Counted from the stretch's first letter, positions 27,345 through 36,218 are shown. The stretch: DNA of 64,000 nucleotides from Timonella corticicola (GCF_042683685.1 NZ_JBHUOP010000004.1:248001-312000); one strand, 5' to 3'. Notes: generated by a model from the letters alone, not told the origin. A program made the numbers and translations.

Positions 27345-27365
27345 CGGGGAAACTTTCATGTCGAC

Positions 27366-27425
27366 ATGGTGATTTTCCGGGTTCGTCCACCAAGAAGAAC
27401 CACCCTAATCCCGGAAAATCACCAT
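27366..27425. repeat. M-family 60-bp inverted repeat, copy 2
   Basis: Exactly 60 bp, with arms ATGGTGATTTTCCGG and CCGGAAAATCACCAT. The interior differs from the other copies but keeps AAGAA and CCCTAAT. The flanks TCGA/TCGA extend the pairing. It could act as terminator of the thioredoxin gene. Confidence 0.8.
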
Positions 27426-27503
27426 ATCGATGCGAGGACTGGTCGTACGTGTGGGTTTTGTGAGACAAGAGTTTAGTGTCAACCCGCACGGGACTTACAC
27501 TCT

Positions 27504-27522
27504 TTAGGTTAGGTAAACCTTA
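27504..27522. promoter_or_regulatory. Probable DtxR/IdeR iron box
   Basis: TTAGGTTAGGTAAACCTTA matches the known 19-base DtxR consensus (TTAGGTTAGCCTAACCTAA) at 15 positions, with all nine bases of the left half identical. It ends 13 bases before the MATE start. TACACT at 27496-27501 is a candidate -10 box next to it. Binding by an iron-loaded DtxR-type repressor would block the promoter. Confidence 0.78.
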
Positions 27523-27534
27523 GAGAGTGATGAT

Positions 27535-29037
27535 ATGTCCCGCGAAACAGTAGCGTTCCAACGAAAAGGCCTGCTCCGACTGAGTTGGCCGCTCCTTGTC
27601 CTGACGGTTTTGACCCTGTTGGCCACACTCGGCAACGTCGTGCTGTTGTCGCAGGCCTCACCTGATCTCAATGCTGCGGTGGCATCCGCAAACCAGTTGC
27701 TCGGCGTCACCTATGACATCTCGGTGCTGTTCAGCCTCGGTGCACTTGTTGTCGTGAGCCAACTGCTCGGTGCAGGCAAGCATGCAAGCGCCCGTAAGGC
27801 AGCCTCGACGGCACTTAGGGCGAGCACGATTCTGGGCCTTGCGATGGCACTCATCATTCTCGTGGGCGCCTCTCCGCTACTCACCGCGATCAACACGCCA
27901 CCCGAGATATACACCCAGGCTCGCGCCTACCTGTGGGTCGTTGCTTTCGGCCTTACCTTCAACGCCTATATCGTTGCCGCATCAGCCGTGCTACGAGCCT
28001 ATGGTCGCACGGTTGCACTGCTTGTACTCGGTATCGTGGTCAACATCCTCGATGTTGTGCTACTTGCAGTGTTCCTGTTTGTACTCGAACTCGACGCTGT
28101 CGGTGCGGCGCTGCCAACCCTATTGGTTCGAGGCGTCGGTGTGCTGATTCTTGCCTACATGGTCCGTAAGGGCACGGGAGCCACTCTGTTCGGTCGCAAC
28201 CGTGGAACAGCCACCGACCTGCCTGTCGCCGATGGCGGAGGCTTTCGAACCCAAGAGCAACTGGAGCAGGAGAGGACCCACGAGCGCTCCGAGAACAGGC
28301 GCATGTCGTGGACTATGGCAAAGCTATCGTTCCCAACCGTTCTGGAAAACGGAACCTACAACCTCGTCATCGTGTTCGGTGTCTCGCTCATCAACATCCT
28401 CGGTGTTGACTCCGTGAATGCGCGCAGTTACGCGCTCACCCTCACCGCGATCATCACGGGTGTCATCCTCGCCCTCTCGCAAGCCAACGAAACGATCGTG
28501 GGCTGGGACGTCGGAGAACGTTCGCTTGGCCGAGCACTACGCCAGACCCTGCGTACCGCAGCGGGAACAGCGGTTGCCTCGGCAGCCCTGGCCGCCGTCC
28601 TGTGGTTCTTCGCCGAGGGGGCGCTCTCGATCTTTGGCGTGAACGCGAATGTGCTCGAACAGGCGCGCGTGGCTCTCGCGATCAGTATCCTGCTATTGCC
28701 GCTATCCGCTGTGGTTGCGGTGGTGTACGGCGCATTACGCTCGGCCGGAGACGTGGTCGTGCCGATGGCCATGTCCATAGCCTCAAGCGTGATCGTGTTG
28801 CTCCCGCTGTCCTACCTGTTCGTTTCCACGCTCGAACTCGGAGTTGCGGGAATCTTCTGGGCACTCGTCATCGCCGAGGCGGTCAAGGCGGTGCTCCTGG
28901 TCGCCCGCCTTATCAGTGGTGCGTGGCGCTCAATCGAGCCCGTCTCCGCTGAGATCGGAGAGGACTCCGTACAGGTGGCTGCCGGGGCACCGGTGGACGA
29001 GAACCCAGCCGCCCTCCCAACAGACCTCACAACTTGA
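27535..29037 (+). CDS. MATE-family efflux transporter, probably iron-regulated
   Basis: The protein has 500 aa and 12 hydrophobic segments in two halves. A charged loop of about 50 residues lies between them. The pattern is that of multidrug and toxin extrusion proteins, Na+- or H+-coupled antiporters. The ATG lies just after the DtxR-like box, so expression should rise in iron starvation. A flavin reductase gene follows 10 bases downstream. I infer siderophore export, or extrusion linked to iron stress, but the substrate is not shown by sequence. Confidence 0.87.
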   Translation: MSRETVAFQRKGLLRLSWPLLVLTVLTLLATLGNVVLLSQASPDLNAAVASANQLLGVTYDISVLFSLGALVVVSQLLGAGKHASARKAASTALRASTILGLAMALIILVGASPLLTAINTPPEIYTQARAYLWVVAFGLTFNAYIVAASAVLRAYGRTVALLVLGIVVNILDVVLLAVFLFVLELDAVGAALPTLLVRGVGVLILAYMVRKGTGATLFGRNRGTATDLPVADGGGFRTQEQLEQERTHERSENRRMSWTMAKLSFPTVLENGTYNLVIVFGVSLINILGVDSVNARSYALTLTAIITGVILALSQANETIVGWDVGERSLGRALRQTLRTAAGTAVASAALAAVLWFFAEGALSIFGVNANVLEQARVALAISILLLPLSAVVAVVYGALRSAGDVVVPMAMSIASSVIVLLPLSYLFVSTLELGVAGIFWALVIAEAVKAVLLVARLISGAWRSIEPVSAEIGEDSVQVAAGAPVDENPAALPTDLTT

Positions 29038-29047
29038 GGCTCCGAAC

Positions 29048-30073
29048 GTGACTAGACGACTCGTCGCCGATGTGACCACCTCACGTGCACTGTTCTCTCA
29101 TATCGAGGATGCTGTGCGCTGGGGAATGGTGCACCGGCCAGGAAGAGCCGCAACCACGCGAGACGCCGCGTTCAAGGACTATCTGCGATCCGTGCGACAG
29201 GTTATGAAACGCAGACCCCAGGACTTCGAGGTGCTGGGACGCCGGATGCTTGCTCAGGACGAACACAGTAGCATCATCGAGTTGACACTGCGCACGCACG
29301 CGCCCGTAGCGTCCGGTGACATGCTGTTCGTTGACTGGCTCAACCATCCGGACAACATCTCTGGACGCTCCGTTGCAGGTGGCGTGTACTGGACCACCCC
29401 GATCCCGCACCGTCCCTCGACTAGACGCCGGGCTGACAGTCAGGAAATCCTGTCCAGCGTCCTCGACCTCGGGGGAGTCGACGCTCGCGGCGGTACAGAC
29501 ATAGATCCGCTCACTGCGACGCACGGACTGCGCATCACTCCGCGTTTCTTCACGGTGGCGGGTGTGCGGAACCAGGACGTGACACTGTTTGTCACGCAAC
29601 GCTCCGACTGGCCCAAGCGTGCATCGTCCTATCTCGCCCACGCAAAGCCCGGAGACCATGTCACTGCGAGAGTTCTCCCGCACCCACACCGAATTACGGG
29701 CGGTGGCTCGGGCCTTGCCGTTGCCACAGGATCTGGTGCGGCCGGAGTGTTCGCGGCATTGCGGTCAGGAATAGGTGGAATCAGCCTCATCTGGGGAGTC
29801 GGCAGCAAAGCGCTCGAACCGTGGGTTATCGAGGAGCTAGCAGACCATCAAACAGCAGGGCACCTAGATCGACTTATCGTTGTGCACAGCCCACAGAGGG
29901 TCACGGACCACGTGCCGGAACACCTTGCGTCGAGCGAACACCAACCCGACTGGATCTATGTGAGCGGAAACAGCGCGATGGGAGAGCAGGTACACAGTCA
30001 GCTAGAAGTCGCATTCGGCGTGAATCGGGTGCGGGAACTGCACGGGCAACTGCGATACATCAACTCCACCTGA
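29048..30073 (+). CDS. FNR-like NAD(P)H flavin oxidoreductase
   Basis: It is a soluble 341-aa protein. The segment ITPRFFTVAGVR resembles the FAD-binding RxYS-type strand. A helical region before it resembles the connecting domain of cytochrome P450 reductase/sulfite reductase-type enzymes. The NAD(P) half has GLAVATGSGAAGVFAALRSG, ISLIWGVGSKALEPWVIEEL and WIYVSGNSAMG. It starts at GTG 29048 with a weak GAGG. Coupling with the iron-box MATE gene suggests reduction of ferric siderophores or electron supply under iron limitation (inference). No flavodoxin domain is present. Confidence 0.72.
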   Translation: MTRRLVADVTTSRALFSHIEDAVRWGMVHRPGRAATTRDAAFKDYLRSVRQVMKRRPQDFEVLGRRMLAQDEHSSIIELTLRTHAPVASGDMLFVDWLNHPDNISGRSVAGGVYWTTPIPHRPSTRRRADSQEILSSVLDLGGVDARGGTDIDPLTATHGLRITPRFFTVAGVRNQDVTLFVTQRSDWPKRASSYLAHAKPGDHVTARVLPHPHRITGGGSGLAVATGSGAAGVFAALRSGIGGISLIWGVGSKALEPWVIEELADHQTAGHLDRLIVVHSPQRVTDHVPEHLASSEHQPDWIYVSGNSAMGEQVHSQLEVAFGVNRVRELHGQLRYINST

Positions 30074-30117
30074 CCGCCCGGCGCGTTGCGGAAAGTCCGT
30101 GGTGTCGGCACTGAGTC

Positions 30118-30166
30118 AAAAACGGTTGTGCCTATGCATGAATGATGCATAGGCACAACCGTTTTT
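30118..30166. terminator. Strong bidirectional terminator
   Basis: A 22-bp perfect stem, core CGGTTGTGCCTATGCAT, is bounded by AAAAA on the left and TTTTT on the right, with a 5-base loop. It ends the MATE-reductase transcript. Confidence 0.88.
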
Positions 30167-30196
30167 GGCTTAGTAGTGCCGCGGAGCGCCTTTACA

Positions 30197-30290
30197 GATT
30201 TCCGACGATCCGGCCAGTAACCATACCGCCTCCCAACCCAGCGCGGCTGGGTTGGGAGGCGGAAAGCGGTGTAAGGGAATCGTCGCCAAT
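30197..30290. repeat. T-family inverted repeat with central hairpin
   Basis: The ends are GATTTCCGACGATC and GGAATCGTCGCCAAT. In the centre is a 17-bp perfect stem with a 3-base loop at 30226-30262 (CCGCCTCCCAACCCAGC and complement). It is non-coding, between the terminator and the trmB stop. The end motif recurs at many intergenic sites. Confidence 0.65.
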
Positions 30291-30336
30291 CAGCGCGCTG
30301 TGAACCCGCGAGCCACTCTCAGTGGGAGACCGCAGG

Positions 30337-31188
30337 CTACTCGGCGTCGAGAACATCGGGAGTCGAGCCAACCTCCTGGTGGATCAACTCAAACGATGCG
30401 ATATCCTCCTGCGACAACGGCACATCGTTGCGGGTATATGTGAGGTCCGTGATGACCCGCCCCTTGGCCAGACCCTTGCGCTCGAAACTTGTGAGTGGAC
30501 GGCCCTCGAAACGCTCGGAAGTTTCTACGCGGTCAAAGTAGGGAGAGGCATCGATGACCTCGACCATCTGTTTGGCATACTCAACCCAGTCCGTAGCCAA
30601 CCGCCACGTGCCTCCCGGCTTGAGCACGCGAGCTGCCTTCGGCGGGAACTCCGGCTGGATCAGGCGGCGCTTGTTGTGGCGGGACTTGTGCCACGGGTCC
30701 GGGAAAAACACCCACAACTCATCAATTGACTGCTCGGGAAGATAGTGGTTCAACGCCTCTGCGGCATCACCCTGAATCATGCGGATGTTCGCCACACCCG
30801 TGCGCTTGATACGGTGCAACGTCGACGCCAACCCAGGCATGTACACCTCGATGGGCAGGAAGTTCGTGTCCGGGTGGGACACCGCAGCGTGCTCAACGCA
30901 CTCGCCCTGGCCAGAACCGATCTCCACAACCGTGCGTGCGCCCTCACGGCCAAACACCTTCGCGATGTCGAGGCGTTCATGGGCAGCAATCGACGTCTTA
31001 GACATCTGTCGCTCAGGAGACAAAATGTACAGCGGCGCCAACTCGGCCCACGCCTTCTCCTGGCGTCCCTTCAACCGAGTGGACCGTGCCGCGAATGAGA
31101 CGATACGGGCACGGAACTGCCGGTTCTCACCCTCGCCGTCGTGCTCCGTGCTGGGTTCATTCTCGCGTGAAAGTTCCTGAGAGGACAT
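30337..31188 (-). CDS. trmB: tRNA (guanine-N7)-methyltransferase
   Basis: It methylates G46 of tRNA (283 aa). The SAM motif EIGSGQGE and the family-specific VFFPDPWHKSRHNKRR with LIQPEF are clear. The N-terminal 40 residues are a non-conserved polar extension. AAGGAAACCG precedes the ATG. It stands alone. The upstream side marks the left edge of the AT-richer island. Confidence 0.94.
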   Translation of the reverse strand: MSSQELSRENEPSTEHDGEGENRQFRARIVSFAARSTRLKGRQEKAWAELAPLYILSPERQMSKTSIAAHERLDIAKVFGREGARTVVEIGSGQGECVEHAAVSHPDTNFLPIEVYMPGLASTLHRIKRTGVANIRMIQGDAAEALNHYLPEQSIDELWVFFPDPWHKSRHNKRRLIQPEFPPKAARVLKPGGTWRLATDWVEYAKQMVEVIDASPYFDRVETSERFEGRPLTSFERKGLAKGRVITDLTYTRNDVPLSQEDIASFELIHQEVGSTPDVLDAE

Positions 31189-31356
31189 CGGTTTCCTTGG
31201 GAGATCAGATTATGCGTGTAAGTGAGCGCGGCGGGGCCGTATCCCAGATCGGGTAGCAGGCGTTACCACGTGCAGGCAACGAAAAACGGGCCTCACCACG
31301 TGAGGTCCGCCTTGGTGCGCCTGAGTTCCTGCAACACAGAAAGGCTAAGCCGTGTG

Positions 31357-31617
31357 ATGGCCATCTTATCTAGTGCAGGCACGAAAGGTGAAACCTCAAA
31401 GGCGACGGTAGCCCGAGAACCCAAAACCAAGTTTCTATCCGGACGTGAGGTTGATGAGATCGTAAAGTTGTATGCCCTTGGAATTTCTGCAACCGAAGTT
31501 GCTACGAGAGTTGGTCTCCTGTCACGTACCGTGACCGATGTCCTAAGGAGGAACGGCGTTGAGGTACGAAACCACACGCGCTGTGAATGTAGATGGGGTC
31601 TGATGCACGTTAGATGA
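31357..31617 (+). pseudogene. HTH fragment resembling the C-terminus of a serine recombinase
   Basis: The readable segment LSGREVDEIVKLYALGISAT, continuing with EVATRVGLLSRTVTDVLRRNGV, is a helix-turn-helix like those at the C-terminus of actinobacterial resolvases and large serine recombinases. No catalytic domain is attached, and the residues after it lose similarity. I take it as a remnant; a small stand-alone HTH protein starting at ATG 31357 is the alternative. Confidence 0.5.
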
Positions 31618-31976
31618 CATTCGATATTACTAGTGGGGAGACGTGGGTTGTTGTTGCCAATGAGGCGCAGTATCTCGAGATATCGCTTGAGAGCGCACAA
31701 CGGTTGCACCGAACTCTTAGTTGTTTTCTTGCGCCGCTAGACGTTCTGGATGGCTCAAATGGTAGTCTCGCCCGATCACGCCACTGAAAACTAAACTGCG
31801 ATTAAGCCATGAAAGTCCCACAAAATTTCAGTTCCGCAACCAGGAATCACGATGAGGCGTCATCGCCAACTTCGATCAACATCTGAGAAGACTATCGAAG
31901 CTTTTGGCGACCACCTGCTAGTTTAGGGTTATCGCCAGGAATGTAGAGTTCCCGGACTAATTGAAAGGAGAGTTTT
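31618..31976. other. Gene-free stretch at the left of the island
   Basis: About 360 AT-richer bases without a supportable gene. A good ribosome site, AAAGGAGAG, for the following secreted protein lies at its end (about 31963-31971). No clear promoter was recognised. Confidence 0.4.
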
Positions 31977-33302
31977 GTGCGGAAAAGACAATCCATCGCT
32001 GCGCTGACCGTGGTAAGTATCTGTGTAACGAGTTTGCTACAATTGCCTGCTGGTGCCGAGGAGGTAAGCACTTCACCGGCACGACATTCGATGGCTACAT
32101 TCACCAAGGTGAACTTGAAGCAAGCCGAAAGTGATGCGATAAGCGACGTGATCACGACTGTCATCGGCGCAGCCTATGACGTTATTCCCAGTGAAGTAGA
32201 AGTGAAGCTTGAAGGATCTTCGGATCTGACACTGTCGGCTGAAGTTGTACCCGCAGACCAGGTCGTAGACTCTATCGACGAAGAGATTGATCTTTCAGTA
32301 TCCGCCCAGGCGGATGTCGAAGAGATCGCTTACGCTGTTGCAACTGAACACGACCCTTCAAATCTCCCAGACGGCATCCAACCAGACTTGGTTGAAAATG
32401 TTGAAGTCTCGGACACAACGATTGACGCAACGAAGGACTCTACAGACGGGTCGCTGATCGTCGAATCACAGACGCTAGTCAAGAAGACCTACGAGACCGG
32501 AGTTGTCGGCGAGAGCCTAATTGAAACTGTTGTAATCTTCGACGACGACGGAGAAATCGTCTCATTTAAGGAACTCACCTCCGAAGACTACGCAAATCAA
32601 GCTGACATCGACTCAGGCACAGCCACAACCCCCTACGAGGATGACCCAGGCAGTTCTGAGTATGGCGAGCCACTTAATTTCTCAGGGCTCCTTGGTGAAT
32701 CAACCTCTCAAGAGGGTGAAGACGTTGACATACTCTCCTCCGCCGAAGACAGTGGTTTCGTAACAGCTCAGGCTTCATTTAACGGAGGCGGGATACTTCC
32801 TGCCAAGTTACTTGCGGCTGAGAAGAAACGCGTGGCTGATTACGCGATAAGATGGTCTTTAATGCGTAACTCTGCATACAGAGATTACGGCACCGAGAAC
32901 TGCACCAACTTCATTTCGCAAGCACTCAATGCTGGCGGGTGGAAACACGTTAGTGGCGCCGAGACAAGCGTGAAAGCTTGGTGGTACACGAAGGACAAGG
33001 GAACTAACAGGAAGAAGGACAAGACCAGCACTTCGTGGGTGAACGCCGAGGATTGGTACCGTTTCGCACGCAACGAATCAAAGCGAGCACGGATCATCAC
33101 TAACCTTAACAGTGTAGTAGTCGGAGATATCATTCAAATTAAGTATGAGAATAAAAAGCGCATGAATCACTCGATGGTAGTCACCAAGAAAGTCGGTACA
33201 AAGGTCTACCTGAGTTACAACAGCGTGGATCGGCTAAACAAGCCTCTGTCCGAGTTGCTCGCTACATATAAGGGGGCGAGTTTCTTTGCACACGGTATCT
33301 AG
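31977..33302 (+). CDS. Secreted protein with putative amidase (NlpC/P60-like, Amidase_6) domain
   Basis: The protein has 441 aa. A signal peptide (MRKRQSIAALTVV and following hydrophobic stretch) probably ends at AGA-EE, near residue 27. Residues 30-260 are acidic, repeat-free and of unknown fold. The C-terminal 160 residues carry GTENCTNFISQALNAGGW, the putative catalytic Cys, then MNHSMVVTKK with the His and YLSYNSVDR, matching the Amidase_6 domain. The start is GTG with AAAGGAGAG upstream. It may cut peptidoglycan or a secreted amide; the target is unknown. The next lipoprotein gene overlaps its 3' end. Confidence 0.75.
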   Translation: MRKRQSIAALTVVSICVTSLLQLPAGAEEVSTSPARHSMATFTKVNLKQAESDAISDVITTVIGAAYDVIPSEVEVKLEGSSDLTLSAEVVPADQVVDSIDEEIDLSVSAQADVEEIAYAVATEHDPSNLPDGIQPDLVENVEVSDTTIDATKDSTDGSLIVESQTLVKKTYETGVVGESLIETVVIFDDDGEIVSFKELTSEDYANQADIDSGTATTPYEDDPGSSEYGEPLNFSGLLGESTSQEGEDVDILSSAEDSGFVTAQASFNGGGILPAKLLAAEKKRVADYAIRWSLMRNSAYRDYGTENCTNFISQALNAGGWKHVSGAETSVKAWWYTKDKGTNRKKDKTSTSWVNAEDWYRFARNESKRARIITNLNSVVVGDIIQIKYENKKRMNHSMVVTKKVGTKVYLSYNSVDRLNKPLSELLATYKGASFFAHGI

Positions 33303-33783
33303 GGCTCGTCAGCGACTAGGCTCCGTAGCGCTTAGTCTCTTGATTGCTTCAGCATTGGTCGGATGTACGGCGAGCGAGGAGAAACCGCCAGCTGCGTCTG
33401 ATCCATCTGGCTCATCCAGTTCTTCCTGTGTAGTCGGCGATCCAGACCCGGTCGAATCCGTCCGCGGCTTTTTGGCTGCAGTGCAAAAGGACGACCAAGA
33501 GTCTGCTCGAAAATATCTAGAGCCTGGCGGTGAGATACCCGCTGAAGCATGGAGTGAACTGGCAACACGCCTTGAGGGTGTCTCGCTTGATACCTTGAAG
33601 TTCACTAGTGAGCAGATGAGTATCGCGGTGGCACTGAGGGTTATTCTCGCCGATGGCTCCGTTCTAGGTACCTTCGAAGCTCACTTCCCAGAAGACGAAT
33701 CTGCACCTGAATGTGCGGCAGTTGTCTGGGGCACTTACCCCGACGACCCTGACGCCGAGGCTTCCCAGCCTGCCTCCACCTAG
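33286..33783 (+). CDS. Small putative lipoprotein
   Basis: The 165-aa product has a lipobox, LVGC, after a hydrophobic stretch (about residues 13-27), then a Ser/Pro-rich linker. A compact domain follows, beginning DPVESVRGFLAAVQKDDQES, reminiscent of DUF4878-like lipoproteins. It starts at TTG 33286 inside the end of the amidase gene, with AAGGGGGCGAG upstream. Overlap suggests joint expression, possibly an anchor, chaperone or protector for the amidase (inference). Confidence 0.68.
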   Translation: MHTVSRARQRLGSVALSLLIASALVGCTASEEKPPAASDPSGSSSSSCVVGDPDPVESVRGFLAAVQKDDQESARKYLEPGGEIPAEAWSELATRLEGVSLDTLKFTSEQMSIAVALRVILADGSVLGTFEAHFPEDESAPECAAVVWGTYPDDPDAEASQPAST

Positions 33784-33810
33784 ATTCCCTACGTAAAGAC
33801 AGAATCACCA

Positions 33811-33852
33811 ACAGGCGATACGCATAATTTATTATGCGTATCGCCTGTTTTC
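33811..33852 (+). terminator. Terminator after the amidase-lipoprotein pair
   Basis: A 17-bp stem, ACAGGCGATACGCATAA with its complement, is followed by TTTTC. A clear intrinsic terminator. Confidence 0.85.
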
Positions 33853-34143
33853 TTGAAGCCTAAAGTATTACGTTCTACATAGCTTTGACGCTGTTCAGCC
33901 AAGGCGCATACTATAACGCAGAGACTTGCTTTAAAACCCCACTTTAGGAAAATCTCGGCGCGAAATTAACTGAAATTCAATAACGTCGGGATGATTCGCT
34001 ACATTCGCCTGCTCTTTTCAAGAGCAATCGCGAACCGGGGGAGCGAACCTCGGGCCTACGTCTGCCACTCGACCGCGTTAGGGCTAAGATTTACCTCTGA
34101 TACCCATGAACAGCGGTGCCCAGGAAAATGGATGCCGAGCGGG
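33853..34143. other. Gene-free stretch with tRNA-like relic
   Basis: No gene is seen. On the minus strand, 34035-34085 resembles pieces of a tRNA (a D-arm-like GAGTGGCAGACG and a T-arm-like GAGGTTCGCTCCCCCGG) without an anticodon arm. It may be an old attachment-site relic, but the match is weak. Confidence 0.3.
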
Positions 34144-34177
34144 AAAAGTCCACTACCCTAAAGGCAGTGGACTTTTC
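34144..34177. terminator. Bidirectional terminator
   Basis: AAAAGTCCACT and AGTGGACTTTT form a perfect stem around an 11-base loop. It could serve the minus-strand lipoprotein gene about 200 bases away or an unidentified RNA. Confidence 0.7.
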
Positions 34178-34381
34178 ATGACTGCCTATCAGTCCACTCA
34201 AACTTGGTTGCAACGGTGACTTTAGAATCTACGATCTCTGCAGCATAGGCTTTGTCGGCATTAAAAAGAAACAGCGAAAGAGGCGGCTAAAACCAAAAAC
34301 ATATAACCCACTTTTGCTTTATTGGCATAAGTGGATTATATCATGTATTTAAATTCGAATTATGACTTATTATATAGAAAG

Positions 34382-35128
34382 CTACTGAATATCATAGGGC
34401 TGAATCTCTAATCCATTATCTTCGAGCACCTTCTCGAAGATCTGAGTATCAGTTAAGCCCTTGAGCCAGCTATGCGCAACACTAAGATCATCACCTTCTA
34501 GGGCGGCTACATGCTCCCTTAACTGATAGTAATCTTTAGCGCTTATGTACGTAGCTATCTTCTCAAACTCATCCCTGGTTATATCATTCTTGTCGCCTAT
34601 TGGCATTTCCCTGTCATATGGAATTAAATTAAAGTCTTCACCAAAACCGTACTTGGCTAATACATTAGTCACCTCTAGGTCATCGTCTTCGTCGTAACTG
34701 TTGAGCGCTTCTCGAACTTTTTGAGCTTCTTCTGGCGTTGCCTGAATCATAGCATCCATGATTTCTTGCGCACCCCATTCCTGATCAACAGACAGGAGTG
34801 AATCTAAGTAGTGAACTTCGCCAATTGTGTAATCGTTTTTACTACTTATAAGAGCTTCTTCTTTGTAGTTAGGGCTGTCTAGGTTAAGGTCTGGTTCGTG
34901 CTCTATGTTGTACTCATGAAGTCGGTATTCTGCAGCTGGGTCATCGATACGCTCCGGAGGTTGCACCAAAGCTGTCTCGGTGTCGGTAGGTGTGGCTAGA
35001 GGTAACTCGTTTGAAGAGTTGCTCCCGCATGCTGTTAGACCAAGTGCAAGAACAATACTCAATGTCGAGATGGTGACCTTGCCACCGAAGGGTGTCAGTC
35101 TTGCGAGACTGTTTGGCGTGGTCCTCAT
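34382..35128 (-). CDS. Putative lipoprotein of unknown function
   Basis: The 248-aa product begins MRTTPNSLARLTPFGG and has a hydrophobic stretch ending in the lipobox LTACG. The mature part is acidic and helical with no recognised domain. A segment near the C-terminus, DDLSVAHSWLKGLTDTQ, repeats the style of an earlier segment (SVDQEWGAQEIMDAMIQ), so there may be internal duplication. AAAGGG lies upstream of ATG 35128. Base composition is clearly more AT-rich than the flanking chromosome, consistent with transfer. Confidence 0.65.
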   Translation of the reverse strand: MRTTPNSLARLTPFGGKVTISTLSIVLALGLTACGSNSSNELPLATPTDTETALVQPPERIDDPAAEYRLHEYNIEHEPDLNLDSPNYKEEALISSKNDYTIGEVHYLDSLLSVDQEWGAQEIMDAMIQATPEEAQKVREALNSYDEDDDLEVTNVLAKYGFGEDFNLIPYDREMPIGDKNDITRDEFEKIATYISAKDYYQLREHVAALEGDDLSVAHSWLKGLTDTQIFEKVLEDNGLEIQPYDIQ

Positions 35129-35220
35129 AGTGGAACCCTTTCGTTGGATCACTTCATGTAGTTACGACCGGTGCTTGCCGAGCGGGCAGGTGTACCTGTG
35201 CGTGAGCACGTTAATAATTA

Positions 35221-35236
35221 CACATGTATACATGTG
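35221..35236. promoter_or_regulatory. Perfect 16-bp palindrome, likely operator
   Basis: CACATGTATACATGTG is fully self-complementary. It lies between the divergent lipoprotein and XRE genes, within an AT-rich stretch suitable for promoters. Binding by the adjacent XRE regulator is a plausible inference. Confidence 0.55.
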
Positions 35237-35270
35237 CAATGCAAGCGTTGTGGGGTTCCATGATGGAAGT

Positions 35271-35564
35271 ATGGCGAATACAAACAGCACAGAACTCTGG
35301 TCGCTGTATGTTCGTGAACTCGGCTTACGCCTCCAACGCGCTCTGGCCAAGCAAGGACTGAGCCAAGAGAAGGTCGCCCATGCGCCTGGGATTACCACGT
35401 TCACGTACCGAAAGCTAGAAAAGGGAGAGTCTACCCCGGGAACTCCTGCGAACCCGAGGCTCCGCACGCTAGTCTCCCTGGCGGAGATCCTAGATGTCTT
35501 GATTAAGTCCTTACTCCCCGAGGACTTACCAGGCGTTGCAGAGGGTAGCCCGAGCACACCCTAA
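35271..35564 (+). CDS. XRE-family HTH regulator
   Basis: The product is 97 aa. The helix-turn-helix reads LGLRLQRALAKQGLSQEKVA, then GITTFTYRKLEKGES, as in Cro/C1-type proteins. No other domain is present. ATG 35271 has GGAAG four bases upstream; the longer in-frame extension to 34980 runs through the divergent gene and is rejected. The usual DNA-recognition helix is somewhat altered (APGITTFTYRK). It may control itself and the divergent lipoprotein through the 16-bp palindrome. Confidence 0.75.
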   Translation: MANTNSTELWSLYVRELGLRLQRALAKQGLSQEKVAHAPGITTFTYRKLEKGESTPGTPANPRLRTLVSLAEILDVLIKSLLPEDLPGVAEGSPSTP

Positions 35565-35654
35565 GGCTTCTTATAGTGTGCGTTGGCCTAAGGGGTTACT
35601 TGCGGACAGAAGCTTCGAAGTGGTCAACTAAGAGCGAAATGGGAAGACTGGGTT

Positions 35655-36150
35655 GTGTCAACCATCGAGTCGATGGTGCGTGATGCGTTGAAGGTGATGA
35701 ACCTTGATACTGATCAAGAGCGCAAACGTCTCGAAGGAGACAAGCGTCAAATTGAGCGTCGGCAACAAAAACTTCTGGAAGCCCACTACAACGACGCGAT
35801 ACCAGTAGAACTACTACGTAGTGAGCAGATACGCCTTGATGCAGAGCTTACATCGGTGACCAGGAGTCTTGATGCGCAACTACAGGATCTAGACGAGGTT
35901 GATCACCTCGTCACAATGGTGTTCGCGTGTGTGAGAACCTCGCCCACAGTTACACCCACGCGCCAGAACACATCCGCCGGATGCTCAACCAACTTATCTT
36001 TGAACGTATCGAGGTGTTCTTCGATCATGAAGAACTCCAGTCCTCGGTACACGGTGAACTGAGCGAAGCCTTCGCGTTCCTCGGTGACCAAGAGATCCGT
36101 ATCGCTAGCCAGCAGTACGCTTTGCAACGCAAAGAGCCTGCCGTGACCGA
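35655..36150 (+). pseudogene. Frameshifted C-terminal remnant of a large serine recombinase
   Basis: The first frame (35655 to about 35925) encodes the coiled-coil region DQERKRLEGDKRQIERRQQK and PVELLRSEQIRLDAELTSV. A shift near 35925 moves the continuation into the next frame, with APEHIRRMLNQLIFERIEVF. Together they resemble the zinc-ribbon/coiled-coil C-terminal half of large serine recombinases. The catalytic N-terminal domain is absent. It lies directly before tRNA-Leu and marks the right edge of the island. Confidence 0.7.
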
Positions 36151-36158
36151 CAGGCTCT
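36130..36158. terminator. Hairpin near the tRNA-Leu 3' side
   Basis: AAGAGCCTG and CAGGCTCTT pair around an 11-base loop. It could terminate the minus-strand tRNA transcript or the pseudogene. Confidence 0.5.
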
Positions 36159-36218
36159 TCACTGATTCACAAACATCTAGTGTTCTTTTTGCTACACAAA
36201 GTTTGTGTAAGAACACCG

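Noticed and set aside
27366..27425. 60-bp repeat as a gene-specific iron or thioredoxin operator
   Set aside because: The same element occurs at 18277 and 63419 beside unrelated genes, so it is a dispersed repeat.
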